This document shows, one piece after another, positions 11,667-22,629 of a stretch of 64,000 nt of DNA; positions within the stretch are counted from its first letter, which is position 1, and each line of letters starts with the position of its first letter. The DNA comes from Periconia sp. R9002 (taxonomy: Eukaryota; Ascomycota; Dothideomycetes; Pleosporales; Periconiaceae), in contig JAMAHW010000120.1 of NCBI GenBank assembly GCA_023627715.1, positions 1 to 64,000 on the forward strand, given 5' to 3'. The notes under the pieces are model-generated. The model ran no database searches and was not told the origin of the DNA. It worked only from the letters and a program-made list of their open reading frames with translations. Position numbers and translations under genes: made by a program.

Positions 11667-12800
11667 ATGGAAGCAAACTACAAACCCACAACGCCCAGTC
11701 AACGACTCACAGTTTCCTCCCTCCTCTCGCCTCCTGAAATGAAGAGGTCAGAATCCTTTGGATCCTCCGCCACACACTCCCAACCACGAACTTCCTTCTC
11801 TTCGTTCAATTCAGAGGCTCCAAAGCCCGCCATGGCTTCCCTGTTCCCTTCCACGCCTTCCACAAACCGTGCCGCCTACGCATCGCCGCCAATTTCGCCC
11901 TACGATTCGCAAGCGAGGAAGGAGAGTGTCGACTGCACAGAAGAGGAGGGTGTACGGGATCCGCAACTCTTCGTCCGTAGCGACCCCGCCAACCCCATCT
12001 CGCTTGATCAGCCGCTGTTCCCCCAAGAGCCTGTCGACCGCGCCGCACAAGATGCCATCAGCCAACACATGAAGTCGTTCGACTTTGCCAAACTGCCCAG
12101 CAAGCCTGCCCGCGAAGACTACGAACTGGCCGTGTCGTTCGTGTCCACCGTCTACGAATCATACAACAGGAACCCTGCAGCGTGGTGGAGACAAGAGCGG
12201 GAGAATGACAAGCAGTACAAGCAATTCAAGCGTCCTACGGGCGTGCAAAAGAGGCCGGCGTTGAAGAAACTGGCGCCTGCTCCTTCCTCCAGGCAGAAGA
12301 TTGCTCTGCCCAGGCTCGCCCGTCCTCCTCGCGCCCCCAAGCGAACACCTGTGACCCAGGTCTATGATTCTTTCGATCACACACCTGCATCTGCATCACC
12401 CAAACCCCCACGCCCAGCAACGAATCGCGATGACACAGACTACAACTCGCTCCCTGACTTTTCGCCACCTCTTGACACCCTCCCCAAAGGCAACAACAAG
12501 GTGCTCAAGGCGGACTGGAAGGGCCAGATGCTCGATCTCTCCAAAGATCCCGACCACCACCTGCTGCACGAGGCTGAAGTCAACCTTGCCTCGACGCTTC
12601 GCCTGTCGTGCGCAACCTACCTCTGCAGCAAGCGACGCATATTCCAGGCCCGCATCGACGCCTTGAAGATCGGCAAGGAGTTCCGCAAGACGGATGCCCA
12701 GCAGGCCTGCAAGATTGACGTCAACAAAGCCAGCAAGTTGTGGCAGGCCTATGACAAGGTCGGCTGGTTCAAGGCCGAGTTCTTCAGCAAATATGTCTAA
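11667..12800 (+). CDS. SWIRM-domain protein (FUN19/Laf-type chromatin-associated factor)
   Basis: Single-exon gene of 377 aa. The C-terminal ~90 residues form a SWIRM domain: LKADWKGQMLDLSKDPDHHL, then LASTLRLSCATYLCSKRRIF, then KTDAQQACKIDVNKASKLW ending AYDKVGWF. SWIRM domains occur in chromatin complexes, where they bind DNA or histone tails. Stand-alone fungal versions (budding yeast Fun19, fission yeast Laf proteins) are linked to transcriptional control and histone deacetylase complexes. The N-terminal ~270 residues are Ser/Pro-rich with basic patches and appear disordered, apart from a short conserved-looking helix region near residues 150-185 (REDYELAVSFVSTVYESYNR). The ATG at 11667 is the first in frame. 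A pyrimidine-rich leader and the 5 kb empty region lie upstream, which fits a regulator with a large control region. Confidence 0.85.
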   Translation: MEANYKPTTPSQRLTVSSLLSPPEMKRSESFGSSATHSQPRTSFSSFNSEAPKPAMASLFPSTPSTNRAAYASPPISPYDSQARKESVDCTEEEGVRDPQLFVRSDPANPISLDQPLFPQEPVDRAAQDAISQHMKSFDFAKLPSKPAREDYELAVSFVSTVYESYNRNPAAWWRQERENDKQYKQFKRPTGVQKRPALKKLAPAPSSRQKIALPRLARPPRAPKRTPVTQVYDSFDHTPASASPKPPRPATNRDDTDYNSLPDFSPPLDTLPKGNNKVLKADWKGQMLDLSKDPDHHLLHEAEVNLASTLRLSCATYLCSKRRIFQARIDALKIGKEFRKTDAQQACKIDVNKASKLWQAYDKVGWFKAEFFSKYV

Positions 12801-14193
12801 ACCATATATCCACTGCACACACATACACACACTCGCACATCATTCGCCACCTATGTTTGCTTTCCACCTTCCATTGGCTACAGACGAATCTAGTGTTTGT
12901 TTTCCTCGTTTTTCCTCTCATCTCCACATCCCCCATTTTGCGGATGCTCGGCATGAAGTTGCATAGTTGGTTCTACACAGCCACGGCGGGTACGGTGTTG
13001 CGGTTTGTTTTTCCTTTACTCGGACTCTCTCACGGCATACAACAGGGACGGCGGCGGAACGGCATCCCCTCTCTCTGTTTTCTCACGAGTTACTCTTTTT
13101 CACGACCGGCGTTTTCTCAACTCTCATATCACACGAACAGGTATTATGCATATTGCAAGGCACATCATGTACTGGGAATCTCCTTTTTCAACTACCATCT
13201 TGTTTCTCGTTTTTCCCTCATGGCGGCGTTTTCCACACCCTGCATCGATCCACTCACGCCGCTCAGCCATCCATCTACTTTGTTTTGTCTTTCTTCTATG
13301 TTCCCCACCATTCCATGCGATACCCCTTACCCCCCCACCACATTCCCCACGATTTGATGTATGTTGACCCTGGGCACTCGCTTTGAGAGTACGAGATCAG
13401 CCCCCACCCTTTTTTTTCGGGCGTTTTTGTTGTTGAGCTGTAGAGAATGGGCTCTCTTTCTTCTTCTTCTTCTTCTTCTTTTCTTTTCATTACTGTTTCG
13501 AGGCGGATAGGATGGTAGATAGGGTATCCAATTGAAGACATTACTATGCTTTCAACAGCTTTATATGCTTTGTTTTTTCGGACGAACAAACAAACCAATA
13601 TTGAGGGTATTGCCACATGCGTATTGCTTTCGTGACGTTTCGTGATGGGAATAAAATGTATGCTCCAAAACCCCCTCCCATACTATCTAAAACAACACCG
13701 ACGGAGAGGAGGACAGACAGGAGAAGTCTAGGAAAGCATCGAATTGATCAAAAATAGAAATACAAAACGTGCGTATGTACCTATGTACATGTACGTAACG
13801 CACTACCCCTAGCCCTACATGGTTATAATTTTGTTTGACTCAATTTATTATTATTGTATGAACAGATGGACACATGGAACGCATATGTGTTCATGTTATA
13901 AAGAGGTTAAAAGTTTTTTTTTGGGAGAAGGAGGGGGGGGGGGCGGAATAAAGATTTACTTAGATGTATGTAGGTATTTGTGTTGTGCATGCACATTGTG
14001 TATGGTATGGTATCCTACATGTAGAATCTACTGGCCAACTAACAGTTATCAACGTCTGGAATGTGACTGTTAACGGCATGTATAAGGTACGTTCATAGAC
14101 TTCTTGACAGTTTGTTCGAATTAGAAAGTGTGGTTAATGTTTAGAGAGAGGTTGATGTTGGTTGGTTTGTAACGGGAGGAAGAATGGCTGTAG

Positions 14194-14266
14194 TTGGAAT
14201 TGGGAATTGGCGCCAGGTCGGGATCGATTGTGGCGCGGCGTCAGCAGCGATGCTTGGACCTCCTCC
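14194..14266 (+). repeat. Direct repeat, copy 1 (73 bp)
   Basis: Starts TTGGAATTGG and ends CTTGGACCTCCTCC. It shares about 65 bases with copy 2, 187 bp downstream, with an extra 7-bp internal duplication (GAATTGG) and a few substitutions. Confidence 0.8.
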
Positions 14267-14380
14267 TGGGTGGGTGGGGGAGGTGGTGGCATATACATTC
14301 ATAGATTTAGATATGTAGGTACTTACATAAGTATTTCACATACCTATGTAGGTATGTGAATTGCGATGTATGATCTGTTG

Positions 14381-14445
14381 TTGGAATTGGCGCCGCGCGG
14401 GATCGATTGTGGCGCGGCGTCAGCAGAGATGCTTGGACCTCCTCC
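14381..14445 (+). repeat. Direct repeat, copy 2 (65 bp)
   Basis: Second copy of the block at 14194-14266. Both include GGGATCGATTGTGGCGCGGC and GATGCTTGGACCTCCTCC. It ends about 96 bp before the CDC50 start codon, so it probably lies in the CDC50 leader or core promoter. Confidence 0.8.
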
Positions 14446-14541
14446 GCCCGAACTTCAAACGTTCCCCGAGGACGACGAACATCAAAGACTCCACTACCTC
14501 CACAACGCGACTATCCGGAACCCCCCGGGATACACGACAAC

Positions 14542-16176
14542 ATGTCGCAAACTCAGCAGGTTGAGCACAGCGATTCCATTTCCAGCCAGGATCCCCGCAA
14601 TGAAATACAGAAGAAGACAAAGAGCAGGAGGCCCCCAAGTGAGTTTGCGACCCGCCAACTTCAGGCAAAAGGGGAGAGAGAGTGCAAGAGTGGCTTCGGG
14701 ATAGGATGCGACGGAATATAATGAGAAATCTTTACTGATTCTCCGCACAGATACTGCGTTCCGGCAGCAGAGATTGAAAGCATGGCAGTGCGTGGTTTTC
14801 CCCAAGTTACCCAGATGTGGTGGAATCGCGCAACGGCGCGGCTGACAACTCTACAGACCCATCCTCACGCCCAAGACCGTTCTACCCATATTCTTCATCG
14901 TTGGATTAATATTTGCGCCTCTTGGGGGGCTTCTGATCTATGCGAGCGGCCAAGTAAGAAGCGTTGGAGCCGCCTCGTGCGAGACGTCCTGGCTGATTAT
15001 GTGTACCAGGTTAAAGAAATCTCGATCGACTATACCAATTGCGACGTAGAATCGCCGCTGGTGGACGCTGATTTTAAACCCGGAGACACCGATAACACCG
15101 CGGAGATAAAGGGCGACCGAGTGAAGGCTCACTTCAGCAACTCGATGAGGACACCCCGGTGGGGACATTTCGAGGAGATGTACGAATACCCATCTGGCCA
15201 CAAAAACCTTACCAAATTCTGCCTCCTGGTTATCAATATACCCGAAAAAATCAACCCGCCTGTTCTCTTCTACTATCGCCTGGACAACTTCTACCAGAAC
15301 CATCGAAGATATGTAAAGTCATTCGACACCAACCAGTTGAAGGGGGATGCTGTGAGCTCAGCGGATATCGGGTCTGGCGAGTGCGATCCTTTGAGTAATC
15401 AATACCATCCAAACGACCCAGATAAACGGCCAATCTACCCCTGCGGCTTGATCGCGAACTCCATGTTTAACGATACGTTCTCGGACTTGAATACGTCAAA
15501 ACTCGAATCTGGCAGCACGGATCGCTTTGTGCCGTACAATTTCCAGCGCACTGGTATTATCTGGAGCACCGAAGCCGACCTGTATGGCGAGACGAAATAT
15601 CAGCCTAAGGATATCAGGCCCCCTCCCAATTGGGTCAATCAGTATCCCGAGGGTGGCTATGACAACCTGAACCACTCTCAGCTGCCCAACCTTCACACGG
15701 ATGAGGCTTTCCAAGTGTGGATGAGGACCGCTGGCTTGCCTTATTTCAGCAAACTGGCGCAGCGCAATGACAAGGATGCCCTCGAGTCGGACACGTACCG
15801 ACTCAAGATCCGTGACCGTATGACTTTGCCTCCGACGCTTCAGACATGATTGACGCTAACTCCTACATAGTTTTCCCCGTGCAGAAGTACGGTGGCAAGA
15901 AGTCCATCCTCATCTCGAGCAGAACGGTAATGGGTGGAAGGAATGACTTCCTGGGTATCGCCTACATTGTCGTGGGTGGTCTATGCGTTGTGCTCGGCAC
16001 CGTCTTCACTCTCACCCACCTTATCAAGCCAAGGTATGAGACAACGATATCATCAGAAAAGACTAGATGCTGATGATTCTAGAAAACTCGGTGACCACAC
16101 GTACTTGTCCTGGAACAACGAGCCTAGTACGGCGACGACGACTGGGCGCAGTGCCCGGCCAGGCGACGGAGCCTGA
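14542..16176 (+). CDS. CDC50: CDC50/LEM3-family P4-ATPase (phospholipid flippase) subunit
   Basis: CDC50-family proteins are the non-catalytic subunits of P4-ATPase flippases and are needed for their ER exit and for aminophospholipid transport across Golgi, endosomal and plasma membranes. Six exons fit in phase: 14542-14638, 14751-14787, 14857-14953, 15010-15817, 15871-16033 and 16083-16176, giving 431 aa. The N-terminal [19 protein letters not shown] motif is the family signature. It is followed by TM1 ([20 protein letters not shown]), a large Cys-containing luminal domain with N-glycosylation sequons (NLT, NDT, NTS), an [11 protein letters not shown] motif, a [15 protein letters not shown] motif, and TM2 ([20 protein letters not shown]) before a short cytosolic tail. 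All introns are 50-112 nt with canonical ends. Exon 2 is only 37 nt. Confidence 0.93.
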
Positions 16177-16804
16177 TCGCGATGACCTGATTCTCCCCTT
16201 CATGTAGCGACCCTGTTTTTTCTAGCTTTTCCCTTTTTTTTTTGTGTTCATGGACACCAAGGGTCACGGTCTGGGTAGAGTGTGATTGTATGAGGGCTTT
16301 GTCTCGAGCAATCTGGCGTTTGAGGCGTTCCATCATGTCATCTTTGAATTTGATGTGTAATATCATTCATTCTACGCTTTCTCGTCTCTTGTGTTGTGCC
16401 CATCGCGCGAGACTTGACTATGCTTTCTTGGGGTCTATTTTCCAGAGTGAACTGACAAGGCCTTAGAACAAGTCGATGGGCATGGCGTGGGCCCGAGACA
16501 TTGAGCGCCCGCTTCCGTCCATAATGGCGGTCCGGCCAGACATTGGAACGGTGGGCGGGATAGACCCAGATGGCTGTTTCTGAGACTGCGGAATCCAGAC
16601 TCGACGATGGAAAGCAGGATATAAACGGCCAGCCTTGCCCTGCCAGAAGGGAATTATCAAAATCTTCAAGGGCATAGATACAATTATCACAACAAGAACT
16701 TGTCCGACAACCTGTTTTTTTTAACCAACTCCCATCTCCATTCCCTCAACGTCACACACATTCCAGCACCCCCAAATAAAAACCAACAACACCCCCATCC
16801 CAAA
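16177..16804. other. CDC50-M43 protease spacer
   Basis: 3' region of CDC50 and promoter of the secreted protease. No ORF of note. The ~100 bases before the protease ATG are C/A-rich (CACACATTCCAGCACCCCC type), typical of a fungal leader. Confidence 0.4.
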
Positions 16805-17740
16805 ATGATGATACCCCCCAAACCCCTCCTTACCTCCTTAGGAATCCTCCTCAACCTTCTCACCCTCACCACCGCCCAATCCTTCGACTGCGGAACCGAC
16901 ACCTCCCACGCCTCAGAACACTTCCTCACCACCATCTCCTCCCTCCACTCCCCCCAAACCAACGGCTCCCCCGCCGCCCGCGCAGCAGCCTCCATCCTCA
17001 CCACCCGCGACACTTCCCAAAAAGACAACAACACGGCCATCTCCATCGACACCATCTTCCACATCGTCGCCACCCCCGCCAACAAACCCTCCATCACAAA
17101 CGACATGCCGTCCGCCCAACTCGACGCCCTCAACACCGCCTACAAACCCTACGGCATCACCTTCACCCTGCTCAACGTAACCTGGACCACCAACGAAGCC
17201 TGGGCCATCGGCTTACCCCCCGCCGACGCCGAGATGAAAAAATCCCTTCGCCAAGGGACCTATCGTACCCTCAACCTCTACTTCCAAACCGACCTCACCG
17301 GCGGCGTCCTCGGGCGCTGCTCGCTCCCTTCCCCAATCGCGAACGGGAAGTCGGATCCGACTGTCTACGCCTCCGACGGCTGCAACGTCAACGCGAATAC
17401 CATGCCCGGCGGCTCCCTGGACGACTACAACGCCGGCAAAACCGCTGTCCACGAGACGGGGCACTGGCTCGGTCTGCTACACACCTTTGAGGGCAATTCG
17501 TGTGATGGGCCGGGGGATTACATTGATGATACGCCGCCTGAGAAGGAGGCGACGGATGGGTGTCCGATGGATCCTGTGAAAAGTACGTGTGGTGGAGATG
17601 CGAAGGGGGGGAGTGGTGGTGTGGGGGATCCGATTCATAATTTCATGGATTATTCGAGCGATGCGTGTTATGAGGGGTTCACGAAGCTGCAGCATGATCG
17701 CATGCATTATATGTGGGGGTTGTATCGGGATGGGAATTAG
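16805..17740 (+). CDS. Secreted M43B (pappalysin-like) metalloprotease
   Basis: Intronless gene of 311 aa starting at the tandem ATGATG at 16805; the open frame extends upstream but lacks a better start. Residues 1-25 (MMIPPKPLLTSLGILLNLL, then TTAQS) form a signal peptide. The zinc-binding HExxHxxGxxH motif is present as HETGHWLGLLH at about residue 216, and the Met-turn is NFMDYSSDACYEGF. Paired cysteines (GNSCDGPGDYIDDTPPE, DGCPMD, STCGG, DACYEG) fit the disulfide pattern of the fungal MEP1-like M43 family. Members are extracellular endopeptidases often implicated in nutrition or host interaction. All catalytic residues seem intact. Codon use is strongly C-ending in the first two thirds and G+T-richer at the 3' end. 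Confidence 0.92.
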   Translation: MMIPPKPLLTSLGILLNLLTLTTAQSFDCGTDTSHASEHFLTTISSLHSPQTNGSPAARAAASILTTRDTSQKDNNTAISIDTIFHIVATPANKPSITNDMPSAQLDALNTAYKPYGITFTLLNVTWTTNEAWAIGLPPADAEMKKSLRQGTYRTLNLYFQTDLTGGVLGRCSLPSPIANGKSDPTVYASDGCNVNANTMPGGSLDDYNAGKTAVHETGHWLGLLHTFEGNSCDGPGDYIDDTPPEKEATDGCPMDPVKSTCGGDAKGGSGGVGDPIHNFMDYSSDACYEGFTKLQHDRMHYMWGLYRDGN

Positions 17741-19236
17741 GTGTTGTCTTTTTTACTTTTTGTAAAGGGTTTGTTGTTTATGTTGTTTTCTTTGGTTGTT
17801 TTTTTGCTTCACGATTTGTTTGTTTGTGTATACTTCCTCCCTTTTCCCCTCCCCCCTTTGTATACTTCCCCCTCCCATGTATGTATGTACCCATCCACCC
17901 CCATTTCTCTCCTCGTGTCTCGTGTACATCCCCCCCCACAGCCATCCAAATTGTAACCCCTAACACCCTCCCCCCTTATCTGTTTATACATCGATTCAAA
18001 GTTCCTTACATATTTTGTTCTACATGAATATGTATGTACCTCTAACATGTGCCTATGTATGTAAATATGTTATGTACATAATCTACCTACCTACCCACAA
18101 AAAAACTCCCCTTTTTTCCTCTTTTTCGTTTTCGTTTGATCTTCACAATGTAGTGCTGCTACTATTATTACTCACCAACATCTCAACCCCCCATCTAACT
18201 AACCCGACACCTTCATCCCCTCCCCCTCATGAGAAGAAGAGAGGGGGGAGGGAGGGAGGGAGGTTGGTTGTAGTGGTGGTGGTGAACGTCTAGCCTTCCT
18301 TCTATCCTTACACGACATCAATTTGTCTAAGACATTCCATCCATCTAGACACACACATACAAACATTCTAGAAACACACGGCACATTCTAGAATTCTTAA
18401 AGTTTTAGGTCCTGGTGCTTTGTTATGGTTAATGTGTTAGACATTTCGCGATTGTATGTCGGATTGTCTAAGACATTGCTAACCAACTACGCTGTATAAT
18501 TTGAGGACGTACGTCTAGACCGATGTCGTCGTGACTGACAATACACTGTTATTAATGTCAAGACTGATTCCGAACAATAAATAGGTAAAATTCACCTACA
18601 CCCCCATCCCGGCCAAGTACATTACTACAACATTTAACTCTATCGCTACCGCGAAGTAGGTAATCCAACACTTTAGGATAATTAACGTATATTTTTCACA
18701 ACGCAAAGGACGAGGCACCCGTCAAACAGCGAAACTATATTGCGCTGGTTGCTGCCTGCCCGCTTACCCTTGACACGATAAACACTGTCGTAGCAGCGCG
18801 GCCACCAATGGCAAGAACACACGTCGGTGACAGTTGCCTTCTGCATGGTTAATATTCGCTATCTACAGAGGGGCGACATGCGGGGAGGTTTGCGTGTTGG
18901 AGGGATTAAGGGGCTCTACGAATTAAAGGTTCTGCGAGCTGTGTCTGCTACATCTCATTTGTGAATACTACACAAGAAATGGATGGTGTAAAGGGTGCGG
19001 AAAGTGCAGGGTACGACTGCTTTCATTAAAGGAACATTGAACCATTAGACATAAACCTCGAAGCTAAAGTAGAAGACGGAAAGGTTGAAATTTCCGTTGA
19101 AGACATGCAGAGTGTTGAAATCTCTCATGCCCATCCTGGCTACGATCTCAAAGCGAAGTGAAAAAGTTGAAATGGCGACAGAAATGATTGTATGGAGGCT
19201 AAACCTCAAAAAGGAAACCGGTCTCGTCCGTAGTCC
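17741..19236. other. Spacer between convergent M43 protease and TauD-like gene
   Basis: The left part (17741-18300) is pyrimidine-rich with TATG/GTAC tracts and C runs and is probably the 3' region of the protease gene. The right part is more A+T-rich, with a 12-bp direct repeat GTCTAAGACATT at about 18327 and 18466. No gene is supported. Confidence 0.4.
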
Positions 19237-20694
19237 TCATCCACATCGGGTTGAAGCAGAGAAGTCTGTCAGTTTCCCCAGATCATTACTATCAGTGATG
19301 GCTTCCACGTTATAAAAGTCTTGCACTTCTTCCAATGGTGAATATACTCTATCCCACTCCATTTGTAGCCCAGGCGCTAGTTTCCACGCTTTCTCGGCAT
19401 CACGAAGCCATAGTCGAAGGATGTATCGCTTGGCCTGTGCATCGTCCTCGAAAGCGTTCCTGCTATGCAGTACGGCGAGGTTATTAACGAAGCACATGTC
19501 ACCCGACTGCAACTGGAGCTTGACACTGTTCTCGAGCGCACAGAAGTGAACGGCATCAAGTGCTTCTGCCTGCGCCTCGCTTATCGGCGGTAGTTCTTTG
19601 GCGCGTGGTGTCATCGGGGCACCCGTGAGAACGCGGCGGGAGAAATTCATCATGATTTTCTGATCGTGATGAAAGAGGAGTGGACGACGAGTGTAGGCCG
19701 GGTTCCAGCCGAATCTGTTCACGGATAAGTTAGTAATGCCAGTGTTGGACAAATTGAAAGTTGCGACTTGCGTATCATGAGCCCAGTCATCTCGTGAAAG
19801 AACTTCGATGATATCTGGCCGTGTGGCGGCGAGTTTGTTGTATATTGTCCAGCTGGAAGCGAGGAGGGTTTCGCCGCCTTCGCGGGCAGCCTCCAGGGCG
19901 AAAAGGGCGAGAATATCGCAGACCATATCTGCATGAAAGGGCTAACTGCGCATCAGCTTCGTTGATTCTTCTCTCCTGGTTGAATCCTACTCACCTGTGC
20001 CACATTGGAGTAAATCGGCCGGCGTGTCTCGGCAGTTGACCCGGGAGTCCTCACATCTGTTATATGCACTTGAGAGGTCAACACATGATTTACAAGACGA
20101 ACGTTGAATAAACTTACTGAACTTCATGCCTTCCATGTTTTGACGAGCTCGCTGTTCGCCAAAATAGCTAGAGATTCCGAGGTAAATGATGGCGTTTTCT
20201 TCCCTTGAGTACTTGGAAGGATTTAAACCTCTGACGACACTGAATCCTCGCCCTTCATGTACATCTTGGCAGGCACTCTCCAAGATCGCCCCAAGCGTCG
20301 GTAGAGGAAATGTAGCCTTGCACACATCCTCCAAGCTCAATTTGACCCCTGGAATTCTAAGTGCAAACTCATTCTCGAGAGCTTATCACTTACGTTTGAT
20401 GTTTGAGAGAGCATTCTCAATCTCTTGGATGTGACAGGTCGTCAATGTGTGAATGTAGTCTTCCTGTTTCAGATCTTCGCCGCTCCAGACTAGCTTTCCC
20501 TGCATTTCACGAGGCCAGTCCTTTGGTAGGTCATGGCGAGGTTTATCATGGCGCAGGGCTGTTTGTCGGTCCTGGAACTGTTGCACGTCGGGAACCCAGC
20601 CAATGGCAGCAGATGGCCCATGTGGTTGATCTTTTTCAATAGCGATGGTGCTAAGTCCATATCTCTTGAGGAGACTTTTCGGATAGAAATCCAT
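19237..20694 (-). CDS. TauD/TfdA-type Fe(II)/2-oxoglutarate dioxygenase
   Basis: Four exons on the minus strand fit in phase: 20694-20394, 20348-20118, 20056-19995 and 19941-19237, giving 432 aa. Non-heme iron ligands are visible: HxD as PFHAD (H201, D203) at the start of exon 4, and the distal His in NNLAVLHSRNAF (about H357). The 2-oxoglutarate-binding Arg lies in KRYILRLWLRD. The N-terminal third (GWVPDVQQFQDRQTALRHD) and GFSVVRGLNPSKYSREENAI match the fungal TauD-domain group. These enzymes oxidise small substrates such as sulfonates or secondary metabolites, but the substrate cannot be read from sequence. The first intron uses the acceptor at 20349-20350, because the nearer upstream AG would break the frame. 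A duplicated 14-bp promoter element lies 99 and 142 bp upstream of the start codon. Confidence 0.88.
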
Positions 20695-21816
20695 ACTTGA
20701 CAAAATGGTTAACTCACAAGAGTCCTATGCTTTTCTTGTTTAAGCCTGACTGTGGGATATATATACTTCTACCTAGTCACAGTGATGCTAAACCGTGCCG
20801 TACCTTTAACCACACCGAGATAACCATTTGCAGAGCCGTGCCGTACCTTCAATTTATCCAGATATCGACTTAGAAGCAATGGGCTCGCCTATGTCAAGTC
20901 AGCTAAGTAAGTTGTCTGTAATGTATGTGGAATGACCAAGTACGTAGCAAAGTCCAGCAGCCTAGCAGGCAGATACGCATTTATGTACGTACTCATGCCC
21001 GAATCCACATGTGATTAAATAGCCATTGTACGCGAAAGAGATGAAGGAAAATCAAAAATAGCATCCCATGAAATAGGAAAGAGGAGATGTGAAAGTGAGG
21101 TTACACGATTACGTTTAATGGTCGAACACTCAGTAAGGGTGGGGAATGGTAATGCTGATGCATGGTTAGTAGGTATTTGCGAAGATGAATATGAGACGTG
21201 GGAAATGCGCTTGGGAGCAAAATATGATGTCAAGCGATGCAGGATCGAAGTTGGACGACTAGGGGCGCACCCGTGGGTTGACACGTGTATGACGATGAAG
21301 CTTTGTATTTACGAAGGTCTGAAAACACTGGGATCGGGAATCTCGTGATAATACTATGTAATGCTACCGATCTGTGCGCAGCTCGGCAGGTCCGTTCATC
21401 GCACAGTGCTTTTGCATCTTATGCATTATGGTCTCATGCATTGCAGTCTACGGCATCGCCGTCTACTGACGTAGGTGGGAACACAGTGAGTAGAAAGGAA
21501 AGAGCTTCAGGAAAAAAAGCGAAAATGGGATTCTTTTTAAGAAGGACATGAAGTTGAAGATGTGTAGGTAAGTAACCGAACTGCTTGTTCGAAGCTTCAC
21601 AAAGTCGTTGCTGCTTTCCTGCCTACATACAAAGAAGCCACTCGCTCCCGTCGAACGAACAAAGAAACCACGCATACGCCCACCTACCTTCTTCCTCCCC
21701 AACCTTTCATCCACGCGTCCTCAATAAATGCCCTCAAACCTTCATCCCCACCATCCACCGCGAGCAGTTCCTCCAAGCAATAAACCTCACCTCACCAGCA
21801 CCCACCCACACCTCAA
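20695..21816. other. Divergent spacer right of the TauD-like gene
   Basis: It holds the TauD-like promoter, with a TATA-like GGATATATATACTT at about 20755-20768 readable on both strands, and an ordinary spacer beyond. Several ORFs of 70-90 codons show no recognisable family. No gene is supported between 20900 and 21800. Confidence 0.4.
20793..20849. promoter_or_regulatory. Direct repeat of a 14-bp element in the TauD-like promoter
   Basis: CCGTGCCGTACCTT occurs at 20793-20806 and again, identical, at 20836-20849, a 43-bp period. Read from the gene's strand it is AAGGTACGGCACGG, which contains CGG triplets of the kind bound by Zn2Cys6 regulators. Binding is an inference only. Confidence 0.5.
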
Positions 21817-22629
21817 ATGTCTACCTCCCGCCTCGCCAGCATCTCCAGCACCACTCACCTCATCAGTCACACCCAAGCCACACCAATAGCAACGTCCTCC
21901 ACTCAAACCACACCACCAGCATCTCTAAGCACATCCAAACCCCCCTCCGTCCTCCGCTACACGCTCATCCTCCTCAAAGCGCGCCCCACACCGTCCGACA
22001 TCAGCACTATCAGTGTGTACTCGGCGACACGGAACGCGGGGACCACACCGCCATCGACCCCTCTCACCCCGTGTGAAGCTACGTCCACCACCCTCGACCA
22101 AAGGGAGGAAGTGTGGCTTGGAGGGCACGGTGACGGGGAGTTGGGCAAGGACGGAAGGAGTGAAAGGAATACGCTGCAGAGGATTGGAGAGGGAAGTGCG
22201 ACGCCGCCGCCGCCTTACCGGCCTTGACTCGAGATTTGTTAGGTGTTTTGAGAGAGGAAGAGGAAAGAGGAAAGGGGTTTGTTGGTTGATGCTCGTGCGG
22301 TGATGAGAATGGAACGTGGTGCGAAAGAGACGGTTTTGGATAGGGTGGAGGGGTATGTTTGGGGCGTCACGGGGTATGGTGTTAGGATTCAAGCGGTTTG
22401 TGCGGTTGTTCTGGCGGTCGTCGTCTTCCTCGGCGTCTTGGTTTTGAGACCTGACGAAGACGGCGGAGCGCGTCATCGGTGCTGGAGGCGGAGACGCAGA
22501 GAAACAACGGATTCTGCAGACGGAGGCGGAGTTTTTGGGCTGGATGGTACGGTTGAGAAAGAAGAGGAAGCGGGTTCCTCCGTGGAATTGGACGGCTTGG
22601 ATATGAGGGATACGTGCGCGATGCTGTAA
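21817..22629 (+). CDS. Hypothetical small protein with one C-terminal-half membrane helix (doubtful model)
   Basis: Two open stretches lie in the same frame: 21817-22227 (Ser/Thr-rich start, then RYTLILLKARPTPSDISTI and a PPPPY stretch) and 22279-22629 (RVEGYVWGVTGYGVRIQAVC, then the hydrophobic VLAVVVFLGVLVL, then an acidic tail ending DTCAML). Three stop codons lie between 22225 and 22251. A 57-nt intron from the GTGCGA donor at 22196 to an AG at 22252 would join them in phase, but the acceptor is weak. I do not recognise the family. It could be a real two-exon gene, two unrelated ORFs or a decayed gene. The opposite-strand ORF at 21925-22476 is less likely because it is only Arg/Asn/Pro-rich low complexity. 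Confidence 0.3.

Larger units (their letters stand above)
12801..14541. other. Spacer between SWIRM gene and CDC50
   Basis: Contains the 3' region of the SWIRM gene, a TTC microsatellite (about 13458-13482), a G run near 13930-13942, TATG/GGTA tracts, and a duplicated ~65-73 bp block described separately. The + strand ORFs at 12857-13386 overlap in three frames and look like read-through of T/C-rich sequence. No gene is supported. Confidence 0.45.

Noticed and set aside
12857..13386. Three overlapping + strand ORFs after the SWIRM gene
   Set aside because: All three frames are open over the same T/C-rich 3' region; hydrophobic composition only.
21925..22476. Minus-strand ORF of 183 codons opposite the doubtful small membrane protein
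   Set aside because: Arg/Asn/Pro-rich, no membrane helix or family; the + strand has more protein-like features, though it is itself uncertain.
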